From positions 182,001-246,000 of the forward strand of contig NZ_CP121445.1 in the NCBI RefSeq assembly GCF_029689925.1: a stretch of DNA of 64,000 bases, given 5' to 3'. The notes beneath the pieces were generated by a model that had not been told where the DNA came from, searched no databases, and was given only the letters and a program-made list of their open reading frames with translations. The stretch is from Anaerocolumna sp. AGMB13025 (GTDB lineage: Bacteria > Bacillota > Clostridia > Lachnospirales > Lachnospiraceae). Numbering within the stretch: position 1 is the first letter of the stretch; each line of letters begins with the position of its first letter. This document shows positions 34,299-43,631 of this stretch, one piece after another. A program made the translations under genes and the position numbers.

Positions 34299-34868
34299 TT
34301 AAGCGAAGCCAAAATACCGGAGTATTCCCTGATAGATGCCCTGGGCAAAGAGAGCCTGGTCATCTCGTAGTTTCTGTGCATCGGAAACGTTTGTAACATA
34401 AGCTAATTCAATCAGTAAGGAGGGCATGTTTGTTCTTCTTAAAACATAGAGGGACTGATTCACCCGTATTCCGTTATTTTTGGTTCCTACGGTTTGAACA
34501 ACTGCATTCAGAATCTGTTCGGCCAGCCAGTTTGCCTGGGTCATATACTGATAGATATAGACTTCGGTTCCGTTGACTGCGGGATTTGGATTAGAATTGC
34601 AATGGATGCTGATGAAATAGTCCGCAGGCCATTCGTTGGCCAGACGGACTCGTTCCGCAAGACTGGTGGTGTTTGTTGTACCAAGGACGGTAGTCGGAGT
34701 TGGTCTTGAGACACGGGCTTCAAATCTGGGATCACTATTTAATAAATTCTGCAAATCAATACCGACCTGATAATTGACTTCGGATTCCTGCACGCCGTTC
34801 GCTACCGCTCCGCTGTTAAAGTTACCGCTTGGATTATGGCCCTGATCTATAAAAATTTTGATAGCCAA
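34299..34868 (-). CDS. N-acetylmuramoyl-L-alanine amidase (Amidase_3)
   Basis: A 189-residue zinc amidase that cleaves the MurNAc-L-Ala bond of peptidoglycan. Zinc and catalytic residues are visible in IDQGHNP (His11), VQESEVNY (Glu), SIHCNS (His near 87) and LIELAYVTN (Glu near 156). It lacks a signal peptide and a wall-binding domain, so it may act in the mother cell or be released on lysis, like CwlC. The start codon is probably TTG at 34868 (no ATG fits) with AAAGAAG upstream. It sits in the same direction as the two S8 proteases, 67 nt upstream of the 34217 gene. Confidence 0.88.
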   Translation of the reverse strand: MAIKIFIDQGHNPSGNFNSGAVANGVQESEVNYQVGIDLQNLLNSDPRFEARVSRPTPTTVLGTTNTTSLAERVRLANEWPADYFISIHCNSNPNPAVNGTEVYIYQYMTQANWLAEQILNAVVQTVGTKNNGIRVNQSLYVLRRTNMPSLLIELAYVTNVSDAQKLRDDQALFAQGIYQGILRYFGFA

Positions 34869-34978
34869 AGTAACACTTCTTTCTGTTTTCTTATTATTAA
34901 CATTATATTCTAAGTGGGGAAAGATGTTACTTGGGGGGGCGTTGGTGATGGCGAACGGGAGTTATTAAAAGGGGGCGG

Positions 34979-35184
34979 CAGTATCCTGGCAGGCTTGTAA
35001 TTTTTTTGTAGGGAAAGAACCCTTCTGGCACTAAAACCTGGTGAACTGCTTAAAGCAGGAGGAAAAGAGCAAAACTCACTTCGTTCAGACAGTTGCTCTT
35101 TTCCTCCTTGGCGCAGTTCTCCAGGTTTAAGTGCCAGGAGGGTTCTTCCCAATACAAAAAAATTACAAGCCTGCCAGGATACTG
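34979..35184. repeat. 206-bp near-perfect palindrome (giant hairpin)
   Basis: The left arm (34979-35072) and the right arm (35093-35184) are reverse complements at most positions, with a loop of about 20 nt. The outer 25 bp (CAGTATCCTGGCAGGCTTG...) are perfect. It lies between the amidase gene and the ClC gene. No transposase or target duplication was found. Open frames crossing it are artefacts of the palindrome. Confidence 0.85.
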
Positions 35185-35389
35185 CTGGGTCTTTGGTTTT
35201 AATTTGATTACCCCCGTACGGGCCGCCGTATAAGGTCATGATTTACTCAGAAATAACGTCATAGTGATCATTTTTAATATTCTATTTAACTTATTTCATC
35301 TTAAAAAATTAAAGGTAAGGAGAGGGCGTTTCACATTGAGGGTATATGTTAGTTAGGGGCAGAAGAACTATCTTTATTGTCAAGTATAT

Positions 35390-35418
35390 TTGTTTTTCGA
35401 ATAGTTTAGTGCTATAAT
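35390..35418 (+). promoter_or_regulatory. Promoter of the ClC transporter gene
   Basis: TTGTTT (35390-35395), a 17-bp spacer and a perfect TATAAT (35413-35418). The predicted 5' UTR is about 135 nt and holds no hairpin I would call a riboswitch. Confidence 0.6.
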
Positions 35419-35560
35419 TGACTCTGTTAAATTTTAGGATATGTAAAAAGTGAAAAGGTATCTTGTTGATTGTCCAATATGATAACTCTTTTCGGCATCG
35501 CGATAGCTAATATGGCAGAGATGCTTTTACAGTTTAATCATGACAGGAAGTGAGAGTAAA

Positions 35561-37117
35561 ATGCAGACTAAGGTACACAAATTATTATCTAATTTCAACC
35601 AGACAAAATGGAAGATTGCTTTTAAAAGTATATTAATAGGAGTATTTGCCGGGTTATTGACGGTTCTTTACCGTATTGGTATTGAATATGGCACGGAATA
35701 TGCAGGTAAACTATATGAATATTTGCGAGGGCATCCGAATTACATAGTTCTATGGCTTTTACTGATCGCAGGAGCAGGTTTGTTAATCGGGTGGTTTGTT
35801 AAATTGGAGCCAATGGCTTCCGGAAGCGGAATTCCCCAGACAGAAGGCGTACTGCTATATGGAATGAAAATGAAATGGTATTCTATTCTGGCAGTCCGTT
35901 ATGCCGGAGGACTAGTCTGTTCCCTTTTTGGGTTGTCTTTAGGCAGGGAGGGCCCTTCTATTCAGATTGGAGCAGCCGGAGGAAAACTCTTATCAAAAAA
36001 GTTAACCAATACCCATATTGAAGAAAACTATCTAATTACAGGCGGTGCGGCAGCCGGTTTATCCGCAGCATTTAATGCCCCATTATCCGGTATCATATTT
36101 GCTTTGGAAGAAGTTCACCGAAGTTTTTCGCCACTTATTCTAATATCTGCAACCACAGCTTCACTGACAGCAGATTTTGTTTCTAAGAATTTCTTTGGAC
36201 TAAAACCAGTGCTTCATTTTACAGCGACACCTCAATTACCCATAAATCTTTATATTTGGCTGCTGCCATTAGGTGTCATAGCGGGAATTGTCGGCACCTT
36301 AATGAATCGCTCTCTTCTTGGGTTTCAATCCCTGTATAGTAAAGTTCCGGCAGCTTTCAGACCCTGTATTGCGTTATTGATTGCCCTGCCCTGCGGTATT
36401 TTTCTTCCGGAAGTACTTGGAGGAGGGCAGAATCTGATACGTTTATCGGAAAATGCCGAGAAGGGGATTGTATTTTTGGCAGTCTTACTTCTTGTTAAAT
36501 TGTTGTTTACCAGCACAAGTTTTGGAAGCGGTGTGCCGGGGGGAATATTTCTCCCTATTTTATCCGTAGGGGCACTGGCGGGTAGTATAGTAGGTTTGTC
36601 AGCAAGGAATGTGGGAGTACCCTCTCAATACCTGGCGGATTTTGCAGTATGTGCTATGGCTGGTGTTTTATCGGCATCGGTAAAAGCACCGGTAACCAGT
36701 ATCTTGTTGACGGTTGAAATGTCAGGAACGCTGGTTCATATGCTTCCCGTAGCAGCGTGTTCCTTTATTGCCCTGTTTCTTTCAGACCTATTAAAAACCG
36801 AGCCAATCTATGAGGCGCTCCTTGAGAGATTTGTTGAAAGCAATGGCAGCAAAATGTTAGATGAGGAAAAGGGCGGAATCCATGAATTCCCAGTAGAGCT
36901 CGGCAGCATGATATGCAGAAAGAAAATCAGTGAAATTGCATGGCCGGAAGGTGTATTAATCGTTGGAATCAGAAGGGGAATGAAAGAAATTATCCCGAAA
37001 GGAAATACCATTATTATGCCCGGAGACTATCTGGTAATTATGTCGCCGGAAGAACAGTATAAGGATATACGAATGAATCTGGAAGGTTACTGTTATGTTA
37101 CGGATCAGTTGACTTAG
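35561..37117 (+). CDS. ClC-type chloride/proton antiporter with C-terminal TrkA_C domain
   Basis: A 518-residue ClC protein. The selectivity signatures are GSGIPQTEG, GREGPSIQIGA and GSGVPGGIFLP. The GREGP glutamate is the gating Glu of chloride/proton antiporters rather than the GNEGP of fluoride exporters. The last 80 residues (EFPVELGSMICRKKISEIAWPEG...IPKGNTIIMPGDYLVIM) form a TrkA_C/RCK_C ligand-binding domain, a common regulatory tail. The ATG at 35561 is chosen over 35540 for its AGGAAG site. The likely role is anion homeostasis or acid resistance. Confidence 0.9.
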   Translation: MQTKVHKLLSNFNQTKWKIAFKSILIGVFAGLLTVLYRIGIEYGTEYAGKLYEYLRGHPNYIVLWLLLIAGAGLLIGWFVKLEPMASGSGIPQTEGVLLYGMKMKWYSILAVRYAGGLVCSLFGLSLGREGPSIQIGAAGGKLLSKKLTNTHIEENYLITGGAAAGLSAAFNAPLSGIIFALEEVHRSFSPLILISATTASLTADFVSKNFFGLKPVLHFTATPQLPINLYIWLLPLGVIAGIVGTLMNRSLLGFQSLYSKVPAAFRPCIALLIALPCGIFLPEVLGGGQNLIRLSENAEKGIVFLAVLLLVKLLFTSTSFGSGVPGGIFLPILSVGALAGSIVGLSARNVGVPSQYLADFAVCAMAGVLSASVKAPVTSILLTVEMSGTLVHMLPVAACSFIALFLSDLLKTEPIYEALLERFVESNGSKMLDEEKGGIHEFPVELGSMICRKKISEIAWPEGVLIVGIRRGMKEIIPKGNTIIMPGDYLVIMSPEEQYKDIRMNLEGYCYVTDQLT

Positions 37118-37190
37118 CAGAATAAAAGCTTTCTTCCTTTAATCGTTGTTGCAGGTGTCAAATCATTCGTTAAAATTGTAAAAATTCCTC

Positions 37191-37219
37191 TTGCAAAACT
37201 ATATTATAGGTGTTATAGT
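37191..37219 (+). promoter_or_regulatory. Promoter of clpB
   Basis: TTGCAA (37191-37196), a 17-bp spacer and TATAGT (37214-37219). The start would lie about 60 nt before the gene. No CIRCE element is present, and only a weak half-match to a CtsR box (TGTCAAA at 37157) was seen. Confidence 0.6.
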
Positions 37220-37287
37220 GGTTATAGAACAGATAAGGATTAACTTAAACTAAATTTTTATATAAGTGGAAAGGCTGGTGTAACCCT

Positions 37288-39870
37288 ATGAACATTAACA
37301 AATTCACACAAAAATCCATGCAGGTGGTGCAGGAATGTGAAAAGACTGCTATGGATTACGGACATCAGGAAATTGATCAGGAGCATTTACTGTACAGTTT
37401 GATAACGGTTGAAGATAGTCTGATTCAAAAATTATTAAAGAAAATGGACATCACCATGGAGGTTTTTACTGCCCAGGTGACCGGGCTTTTGAATAAGAGG
37501 CCGAAGGTAAGCGGCGGACAGGAATATATCAGTAATGATTTGAACAAGGTATTGATTTATGCGGAAAATGAAGCAAAGCAGATGGGGGATGAATACGTAT
37601 CCGTGGAACACCTCTTCTTAAGTCTGCTAAAACAGCCGAACCGTGAGGTAAAAGAACTGTTTCATAATTTCCGTATTACCAGAGAAGACTTTTTGCAGGC
37701 GCTCCAGTCCGTAAGAGGGAATCAAAAGGTAACCAGCGACAATCCGGAAGCAACCTATGATACGCTGGAGAAGTATGGTTCTGACCTGGTGGAGCGGGCC
37801 AAAGCCCAGAAACTTGATCCGGTTATCGGCAGAGATTCCGAAATCCGTAATGTGATCCGGATTCTTTCTAGAAAGACTAAGAATAATCCTGTTCTAATAG
37901 GTGAGCCAGGTGTTGGTAAAACTGCCGTAGTAGAAGGACTTGCCCAGAGAATTGTTCGGGGAGATGTGCCGGAGGCTCTTAAGGATAAGAAGATATTTGC
38001 CCTGGATATGGGAGCTTTGGTTGCAGGAGCTAAATACCGTGGTGAATTCGAGGAACGGTTAAAAGCAGTATTAGAAGAAGTTAAGAACAGTGATGGTCAG
38101 ATTATTTTGTTCATAGATGAGCTTCATACCATTGTAGGAGCCGGCAAGACAGAAGGGGCCATGGATGCAGGCAATATGTTAAAGCCCATGCTTGCCAGAG
38201 GAGAACTCCACTGTATCGGTGCTACCACCCTGAATGAATACCGCTTGTATATTGAAAAGGATGCAGCTTTAGAACGTCGTTTTCAGCCGGTTATGGTGGA
38301 AGAACCAACCGTTGAGGATACCATTTCCATCCTTAGGGGCTTAAAAGACCGATACGAAGTATTCCACGGGGTTAAGATAACGGACAGCGCCTTAGTATCA
38401 GCAGCGGTATTATCAAACCGTTATATCTCCGACCGATTCCTGCCGGACAAAGCCATTGACCTGGTTGATGAAGCCTGTGCCCTTATTAAGACAGAGCTTG
38501 ACTCGATGCCTACGGAACTAGATGATATCCAAAGGCGGATTATGCAGATGGAGATAGAAGAAGCTGCTCTTAAGAAAGAAACCGACCGCTTAAGTGCAGA
38601 ACGCCTTGAGGATTTAAGAAAAGAACTGGCGGAACAAAGAGAAATTTTTGCCGCAGGAAAAGCAAAATGGGACAATGAAAAGGCAGCCGTAGAAAAGGTA
38701 AGAAAATATAGAGAAGAACTGGAAGCCCTCAATAACGAAATTGAAATAGCAGAACGGAATTACGACTTAAATAAAGCCGCTGAGCTAAAATATGGTAAAC
38801 TTCCCTCCCTTACCAGACAGCTTACAGAAGAAGAGGATAAGGTTAAAAAAGAAGCCCATACCTTAGTTCATGAGAATGTCAGCGAAGAGGAAATTGCAAA
38901 AATCGTTTCCAGATGGACCGGTGTTCCGGTAGCCAAGTTAACGGAAAGTGAACGAAATAAAACCCTCCATCTGGACACAGAACTTCATAAACGGGTCATC
39001 GGACAAGAGGAAGGGGTAACCAAAGTCTCTGATGCCATTCTCCGTTCCAAAGCAGGAATAAAAGACCCGGCAAAACCCATTGGTTCCTTCTTATTCCTTG
39101 GTCCCACCGGTGTCGGTAAAACAGAACTTGCCAAAGCACTGGCAGCTTCTCTTTTTGATAATGAGCAGAATATGGTCCGTATTGATATGAGTGAATATAT
39201 GGAGAAGTACTCCGTTTCCAGATTAATCGGGGCACCTCCCGGATATGTAGGTTATGAAGAAGGGGGACAATTAACGGAAGCAGTAAGAAGAAAACCATAT
39301 TCGGTTGTACTATTCGATGAGATTGAAAAGGCCCATCCGGATGTCTTTAATGTACTGCTGCAGGTTTTGGATGACGGAAGAATTACAGACTCCCAGGGAA
39401 GGACTGTGGATTTTAAGAATACGATATTAATTATGACTTCAAATATAGGTTCTGCTTTCCTCTTAGAAGGCATCGGGGCCGACGGCAATATTTCTGAGAA
39501 TTGTGAAGCTTTGGTAATGAATGATTTAAGAAACCATTTTCGTCCGGAGTTCTTAAACCGTTTAGATGAAATCATTTTGTTTAAGCCTCTTACCAGAGAT
39601 AATATCGGGAATATAATTGAACTTCTGATTGCAGACTTAAATAAGCGGTTATCCGACAAAGAAATTACCATAGAACTGACCACCGGAGCTAAGAACTTTG
39701 TAGCAGAACAGGCCTATGATCCCGTGTATGGTGCAAGACCCCTTAAGCGGTATCTGCAAAAGCATATCGAGACGTTAAGTGCCAGATTGATCCTTAGCAA
39801 CGAAGTCAGAGAACAGGATACGATTCTTATTGATGTAAGGAATGATAAATTGACTGCAAGTATTAAATAA
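37288..39870 (+). CDS. clpB: ATP-dependent disaggregase ClpB
   Basis: An 860-residue Hsp100 chaperone that, with DnaK, extracts proteins from aggregates. Domains in order: Clp N-domain (residues 1-145), first AAA+ module with [13 protein letters not shown] and the Walker B LFIDELHT, the long coiled-coil middle domain (about 400-520) that distinguishes ClpB from ClpC/ClpA, second AAA+ module with [14 protein letters not shown] and [10 protein letters not shown], and the C-terminal D2-small domain. Length matches ClpB. It stands alone between its promoter and a terminator. No CIRCE or good CtsR site was found, so its heat control is unclear. Confidence 0.96.
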   Translation: MNINKFTQKSMQVVQECEKTAMDYGHQEIDQEHLLYSLITVEDSLIQKLLKKMDITMEVFTAQVTGLLNKRPKVSGGQEYISNDLNKVLIYAENEAKQMGDEYVSVEHLFLSLLKQPNREVKELFHNFRITREDFLQALQSVRGNQKVTSDNPEATYDTLEKYGSDLVERAKAQKLDPVIGRDSEIRNVIRILSRKTKNNPVLIGEPGVGKTAVVEGLAQRIVRGDVPEALKDKKIFALDMGALVAGAKYRGEFEERLKAVLEEVKNSDGQIILFIDELHTIVGAGKTEGAMDAGNMLKPMLARGELHCIGATTLNEYRLYIEKDAALERRFQPVMVEEPTVEDTISILRGLKDRYEVFHGVKITDSALVSAAVLSNRYISDRFLPDKAIDLVDEACALIKTELDSMPTELDDIQRRIMQMEIEEAALKKETDRLSAERLEDLRKELAEQREIFAAGKAKWDNEKAAVEKVRKYREELEALNNEIEIAERNYDLNKAAELKYGKLPSLTRQLTEEEDKVKKEAHTLVHENVSEEEIAKIVSRWTGVPVAKLTESERNKTLHLDTELHKRVIGQEEGVTKVSDAILRSKAGIKDPAKPIGSFLFLGPTGVGKTELAKALAASLFDNEQNMVRIDMSEYMEKYSVSRLIGAPPGYVGYEEGGQLTEAVRRKPYSVVLFDEIEKAHPDVFNVLLQVLDDGRITDSQGRTVDFKNTILIMTSNIGSAFLLEGIGADGNISENCEALVMNDLRNHFRPEFLNRLDEIILFKPLTRDNIGNIIELLIADLNKRLSDKEITIELTTGAKNFVAEQAYDPVYGARPLKRYLQKHIETLSARLILSNEVREQDTILIDVRNDKLTASIK

Positions 39871-39925
39871 GAAGATGGCTTACTAAGCAGAAATGCAGCG
39901 GTATAAAAAAGTACGTAATCTCTTT

Positions 39926-39980
39926 GGGGTACAGTAGAAGGTATGTTATGTAACAGGCATACTGCTGCTGCACCCCTTTT
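39926..39980 (+). terminator. Terminator of clpB
   Basis: GGGGT (39926-39930) pairs with ACCCC (39972-39976), with inner pairs AGTAG/CTGCT and GGTATG/CATACT, followed by TTTT. It is 55 nt past the clpB stop. Confidence 0.65.
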
Positions 39981-40073
39981 ATAAGTGTAATAATTTTCCC
40001 GTGCATTTCTAGCAGGAATACGGTATAATACCCTTGAACCCGTTCCCACTGTATTCTATGAGGTGCCCCAGGT

Positions 40074-41042
40074 ATGACAAAGTTAGATGAATTAGTAAAA
40101 GTAATAACCAAAGAGCATATATATATACAGATGCATAACTATCCGGATCAGGATGCGCTGGCATCTGCATTCGGGTTACAATATCTGTTAAGCCAGAGGG
40201 GAATAACCTCTACTATCTGTTATAATGGGCAGACTGATAAGTACAATACCTTAAAGATGATAGAACTGCTGAACATTGAGATATATAATAATAAAGAATT
40301 TGTTATGAACGAAGATGATGAAATTATACTGGTGGACGGACAGATGGGCAACGTTAACATGGTGAATTTTATCGGGAAAAAGATAGCCTGTATCGACCAC
40401 CACCCCAGGCAGGAGGTCTCCGAATACCGTTTCTATGATATAAGAAGTCAGGTGGGGGCTTGCTCCACAGTAATAGCCTGGTATTTTATTGAGAATAAGA
40501 TCGAGATACCGGTAGAGTTAGCAACTGCGCTAGCCTACGGCATTAAGATGGATACTGCGAATCTGACCAGAAGGGCAGTGAATCTGGATGTAGATATGTT
40601 CTGCCACCTGTATAAAAGAGCGGATAAGGATATTCTGTTAAGTTTTGAAAGCAGCAGTCTTAGGAGAAATGACCTTCTCGCCTATCAGGAGGCAATCTCT
40701 AACCTCAGGCTCCACGGAAGAATCGGGATTGCTAAAATAGGAGATGATTGTTCTGAAGCCATTATTGGCAGTATTTCCGATTTCTTAATGACCTTATCGG
40801 AAGTCGATTTTACTCTCGTTTATTCTTACCGGGTCGGAGGTCTTAAGTTTTCGGTACGCAGTGAAGCAAAGACGGTAGATGCCGGAAAAATAATTAAAGA
40901 AGCCCTTACCGGATTAGGAGATGGAGGCGGTCATGCCACCATGGCGGCAGGTTTTCTGCCCAATCTGAATACGGAAGAGGAAATCACTAAAATGGCACAT
41001 CTGGTAGAACAAAGGGTAATACAACTGGTCATAAGTAACTAG
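40074..41042 (+). CDS. DHH/DHHA1 family phosphoesterase (NrnA/RecJ-like)
   Basis: A 322-residue phosphoesterase. Metal-binding motifs are YPDQDALASA, VDGQMG and IDHHPRQEV (the DHH triad). The DHHA1 part is near the C-terminus with GGGHATMAAG, which binds substrate. Related proteins degrade nanoRNA, pAp or cyclic dinucleotides. The exact substrate cannot be assigned. The first motif has Gln in place of the usual second acidic or His residue (YPDQDA), compatible with family variation. Confidence 0.87.
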   Translation: MTKLDELVKVITKEHIYIQMHNYPDQDALASAFGLQYLLSQRGITSTICYNGQTDKYNTLKMIELLNIEIYNNKEFVMNEDDEIILVDGQMGNVNMVNFIGKKIACIDHHPRQEVSEYRFYDIRSQVGACSTVIAWYFIENKIEIPVELATALAYGIKMDTANLTRRAVNLDVDMFCHLYKRADKDILLSFESSSLRRNDLLAYQEAISNLRLHGRIGIAKIGDDCSEAIIGSISDFLMTLSEVDFTLVYSYRVGGLKFSVRSEAKTVDAGKIIKEALTGLGDGGGHATMAAGFLPNLNTEEEITKMAHLVEQRVIQLVISN

Positions 41043-41363
41043 GAAAGCAGACCTTATTTGAATTGAAAGGCAACTAAGATATCTACCCAACAAAAGTACA
41101 CCAATATTCATAACAAAAAGATACTAAAAGTAAACTATACTAGTAGTAGGTATAAAAGCGGCTTGTCTGTTGGCTTGCATATCTGCATCTCGTATAGTTT
41201 TCTTATATTTTAACTAGGAATAAGTAAATCCTCTGAAATTCCTATGAAACAAAAAGTCTGGAGGGCAAGAGACAGCAGTACCATTTCAAATGAAATTGCT
41301 GTTGGTGCGTCAGCGTTTTCCTGGCAGATAAGTCGTTACAATAAAATAATAAGGAGTATGCCC
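41043..41363. other. 321-bp gap before the glycosidase gene, nothing clear
   Basis: AT-rich sequence with no supported gene, hairpin or repeat. A long 5' extension of the glycosidase frame (from 41244) runs into it but lacks a ribosome-binding site. Confidence 0.5.
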
Positions 41364-43502
41364 ATGGATAAAGAATTTTTCCTAAATCCCATCACGGACC
41401 CGGATTACAGCGTATCCGGTTTCTGGTTTTGGAATGACGAAATAACGGATGAGAGAACAAAAGAACAATTAGCAATTATGAAGCGGATTTCTGCAAACCA
41501 GCCGGTGGTCCATTCCAGGTTTGGACTGCAAAATGAATATCTCAGTCAGGATTGGTTCGACCGGATAAAAAGTGTAATAGAAAACTGCAAGGAAAATGGA
41601 CAGAAAATCTGGCTTTATGATGAAAATAACTGGCCAAGCGGAAACTGTTCCTGGTCAATAACCCTGGAGGAAAAATACCGGGAGCATTATTTACAGTTTG
41701 AAACCATACACTTAAAGGAAAATGAAAGTTTTGTACTGGATTTAACTGGAAGGAATTATATTGCGGTTTCGGCCTTCACCGGTGACAAAATAGAAGACCT
41801 CATGATTCAGGAAAACCCATATAACTTTACAGCCCAAAAAGAAACAGACATAATAAAAGTTTATGTGGCAGTCGATGAGTACGAGCCGGTTGGAAAGTTA
41901 TGCGTGGATTATCTAAGCAAAGAAGCCATTGGCGTATTTATTGAAAAAACCCATGAAAAATATCTAGAACAAATGGGGGAGGAATTCGGTAAAATCATAT
42001 CCGGTATCTTTATGGATGAAACCAGGTTCTGCAATGCCATGCCCTGGACGAAAACCCTGCCGGAGGAATTCTTAAAGAGAAAAGGCTATGATATGCTGCC
42101 CTTCTTACCATTATTAATCCGCAAAACCGGCCGGTCTAATAAATTCCGTTATGATTATTATGATGTCATATCAGACCTTTATAACGAAGCCACTTTTAAA
42201 CAGGTTTATGATTGGTGTAATCAGCATAATATGAAGTCAATGGGACATTTTCTGGGGGAAGAGACGATCGCTGCCCAATCCTATTTTGGGGGGGATATGC
42301 TTCGGGGATATCAGTATTTTCACGTACCTGCAATCGATCATCTGGGAAATGGTATCGGAAGCCTGGATGCGAAATTTGCAGTAAGTGCCTGCCATAGTTA
42401 CGGTAAGAGCCGTATTGCCTGTGAAGCGTTCGGCGCCTCCGGCTGGGATATAACCTATGAAGATATGGTACGTATCTCTAACTGGCTGTTTCAGCAGGGA
42501 ATTAATTTAATTATTATGCATGGTTTCTATTACTCCATAAGAGACGAAAGAAGCAAGGACTTTCCGCCCTCTTATTTTTACCAGTGGAAATACTGGGATT
42601 ATATGCCGGGCTATGTAAAAATGGCTAACCGTATGATGAAACTATTAAGTGACGGCAGACATGAGGCGGAAATCCTTGTGTATACCCCAATGGAGACCTT
42701 CTGGAATTATTTTGAACCGGACCTTACGGTTAAGACTGGTTTCTGGAAGGAAGGACCCTGGATTAAGGAGGAGCGGGCTAAGTTTATTGATAATCAGTTC
42801 CAGCTTTTGTGCAACGGTCTTACGGATAAAAATCTGGATTATGATATTTTACATGGGGATGCTGCCTGCAATTTCAGAGTAGAAGGAAAAGAACTGGTTA
42901 ACACCTTATCAAAAGAACGCTTTCAGGTCTTTATCCTGCCGTTAACGGAAATCCTTACAGTGGACATGGTCAGGCTCTTGAATGAATTCTCTGAGAACGG
43001 CGGCTGTATCCTAAGTTATGAATCCGAGCTGAAAGAGGTGGTTGCAAAAGATGGTTCCCATATGAGGACTGAAAAGCTGCCAGATCTTGACAATACAAAG
43101 CATATAACCTTTGATAAGATATCTGCCTTAATTCGTTACTGCCAGGATACGGTAGAGCTTCCCTTTGAAATCCGTAAAGGGGTAGACGAAATGGCACATA
43201 GTTTATCCAGTTACCCGGCCAGATTAATTGATCCTTATATCCATGACGGAGAACGAGTCTACGGAGTAGGGGTATCCCGTTATATTAAGGATAAGGAGAG
43301 AATCTATAATTTTACTAATTACAATGAAAAGGAGGAAGAGTTAACGGTCTGGGTGGATGTAACCTCAGAGCCTGAACTTTATAATCCTGAAACAGGTGAA
43401 ATAAGTCGTCCGGCTGCAAGAAAGTCCAGCAGGGGAGGGTATGAAATATCCTTTACCATACCCGGCAACCGGACTTTATTCCTTGTTGGTGGTCTCAAAT
43501 AA
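41364..43502 (+). CDS. Glycoside hydrolase, GH106-like
   Basis: A 712-residue cytoplasmic enzyme. The N-terminus (SGFWFWNDEITDERTKEQLAIM) and the barrel motif WLYDENNWPSGNCSW are typical of a group of glycosidases related to GH106 alpha-L-rhamnosidases. Acidic residues in GIFMDETRFCNAMPW are likely catalytic or near the site. The C-terminal part (about 600-700) looks like a beta-sandwich. No signal peptide is present, so the substrate must be imported, which suits the neighbouring ABC importer. The ATG at 41364 is chosen over the 41244 and 41358 starts because AAGGAG is 7 nt upstream. Family assignment is by pattern and is not certain. Confidence 0.75.
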   Translation: MDKEFFLNPITDPDYSVSGFWFWNDEITDERTKEQLAIMKRISANQPVVHSRFGLQNEYLSQDWFDRIKSVIENCKENGQKIWLYDENNWPSGNCSWSITLEEKYREHYLQFETIHLKENESFVLDLTGRNYIAVSAFTGDKIEDLMIQENPYNFTAQKETDIIKVYVAVDEYEPVGKLCVDYLSKEAIGVFIEKTHEKYLEQMGEEFGKIISGIFMDETRFCNAMPWTKTLPEEFLKRKGYDMLPFLPLLIRKTGRSNKFRYDYYDVISDLYNEATFKQVYDWCNQHNMKSMGHFLGEETIAAQSYFGGDMLRGYQYFHVPAIDHLGNGIGSLDAKFAVSACHSYGKSRIACEAFGASGWDITYEDMVRISNWLFQQGINLIIMHGFYYSIRDERSKDFPPSYFYQWKYWDYMPGYVKMANRMMKLLSDGRHEAEILVYTPMETFWNYFEPDLTVKTGFWKEGPWIKEERAKFIDNQFQLLCNGLTDKNLDYDILHGDAACNFRVEGKELVNTLSKERFQVFILPLTEILTVDMVRLLNEFSENGGCILSYESELKEVVAKDGSHMRTEKLPDLDNTKHITFDKISALIRYCQDTVELPFEIRKGVDEMAHSLSSYPARLIDPYIHDGERVYGVGVSRYIKDKERIYNFTNYNEKEEELTVWVDVTSEPELYNPETGEISRPAARKSSRGGYEISFTIPGNRTLFLVGGLK

Positions 43503-43631
43503 AAGGAACTGGAATACACACTTGAACCACTTCTTAATCAGTGCCTCATGTAACAGTGTCATATAACGGTGCCATGTATACAGTACTTTATTTACAGCAC
43601 ACTATTACCACGGCACATAGTATAACAACCC

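Noticed and set aside
34910..35239. 109-codon minus-strand ORF across the giant palindrome
   Set aside because: It is an artefact of the inverted repeat; the translation has no fold-like pattern.
35185..35540. Fluoride riboswitch before the ClC gene
   Set aside because: No matching conserved core was seen, and the transporter has GREGP rather than the fluoride-type GNEGP.
37141..37190. CIRCE or CtsR operator before clpB
   Set aside because: No GCACTC/GAGTGC palindrome; only one heptad-like TGTCAAA without a correctly spaced partner.
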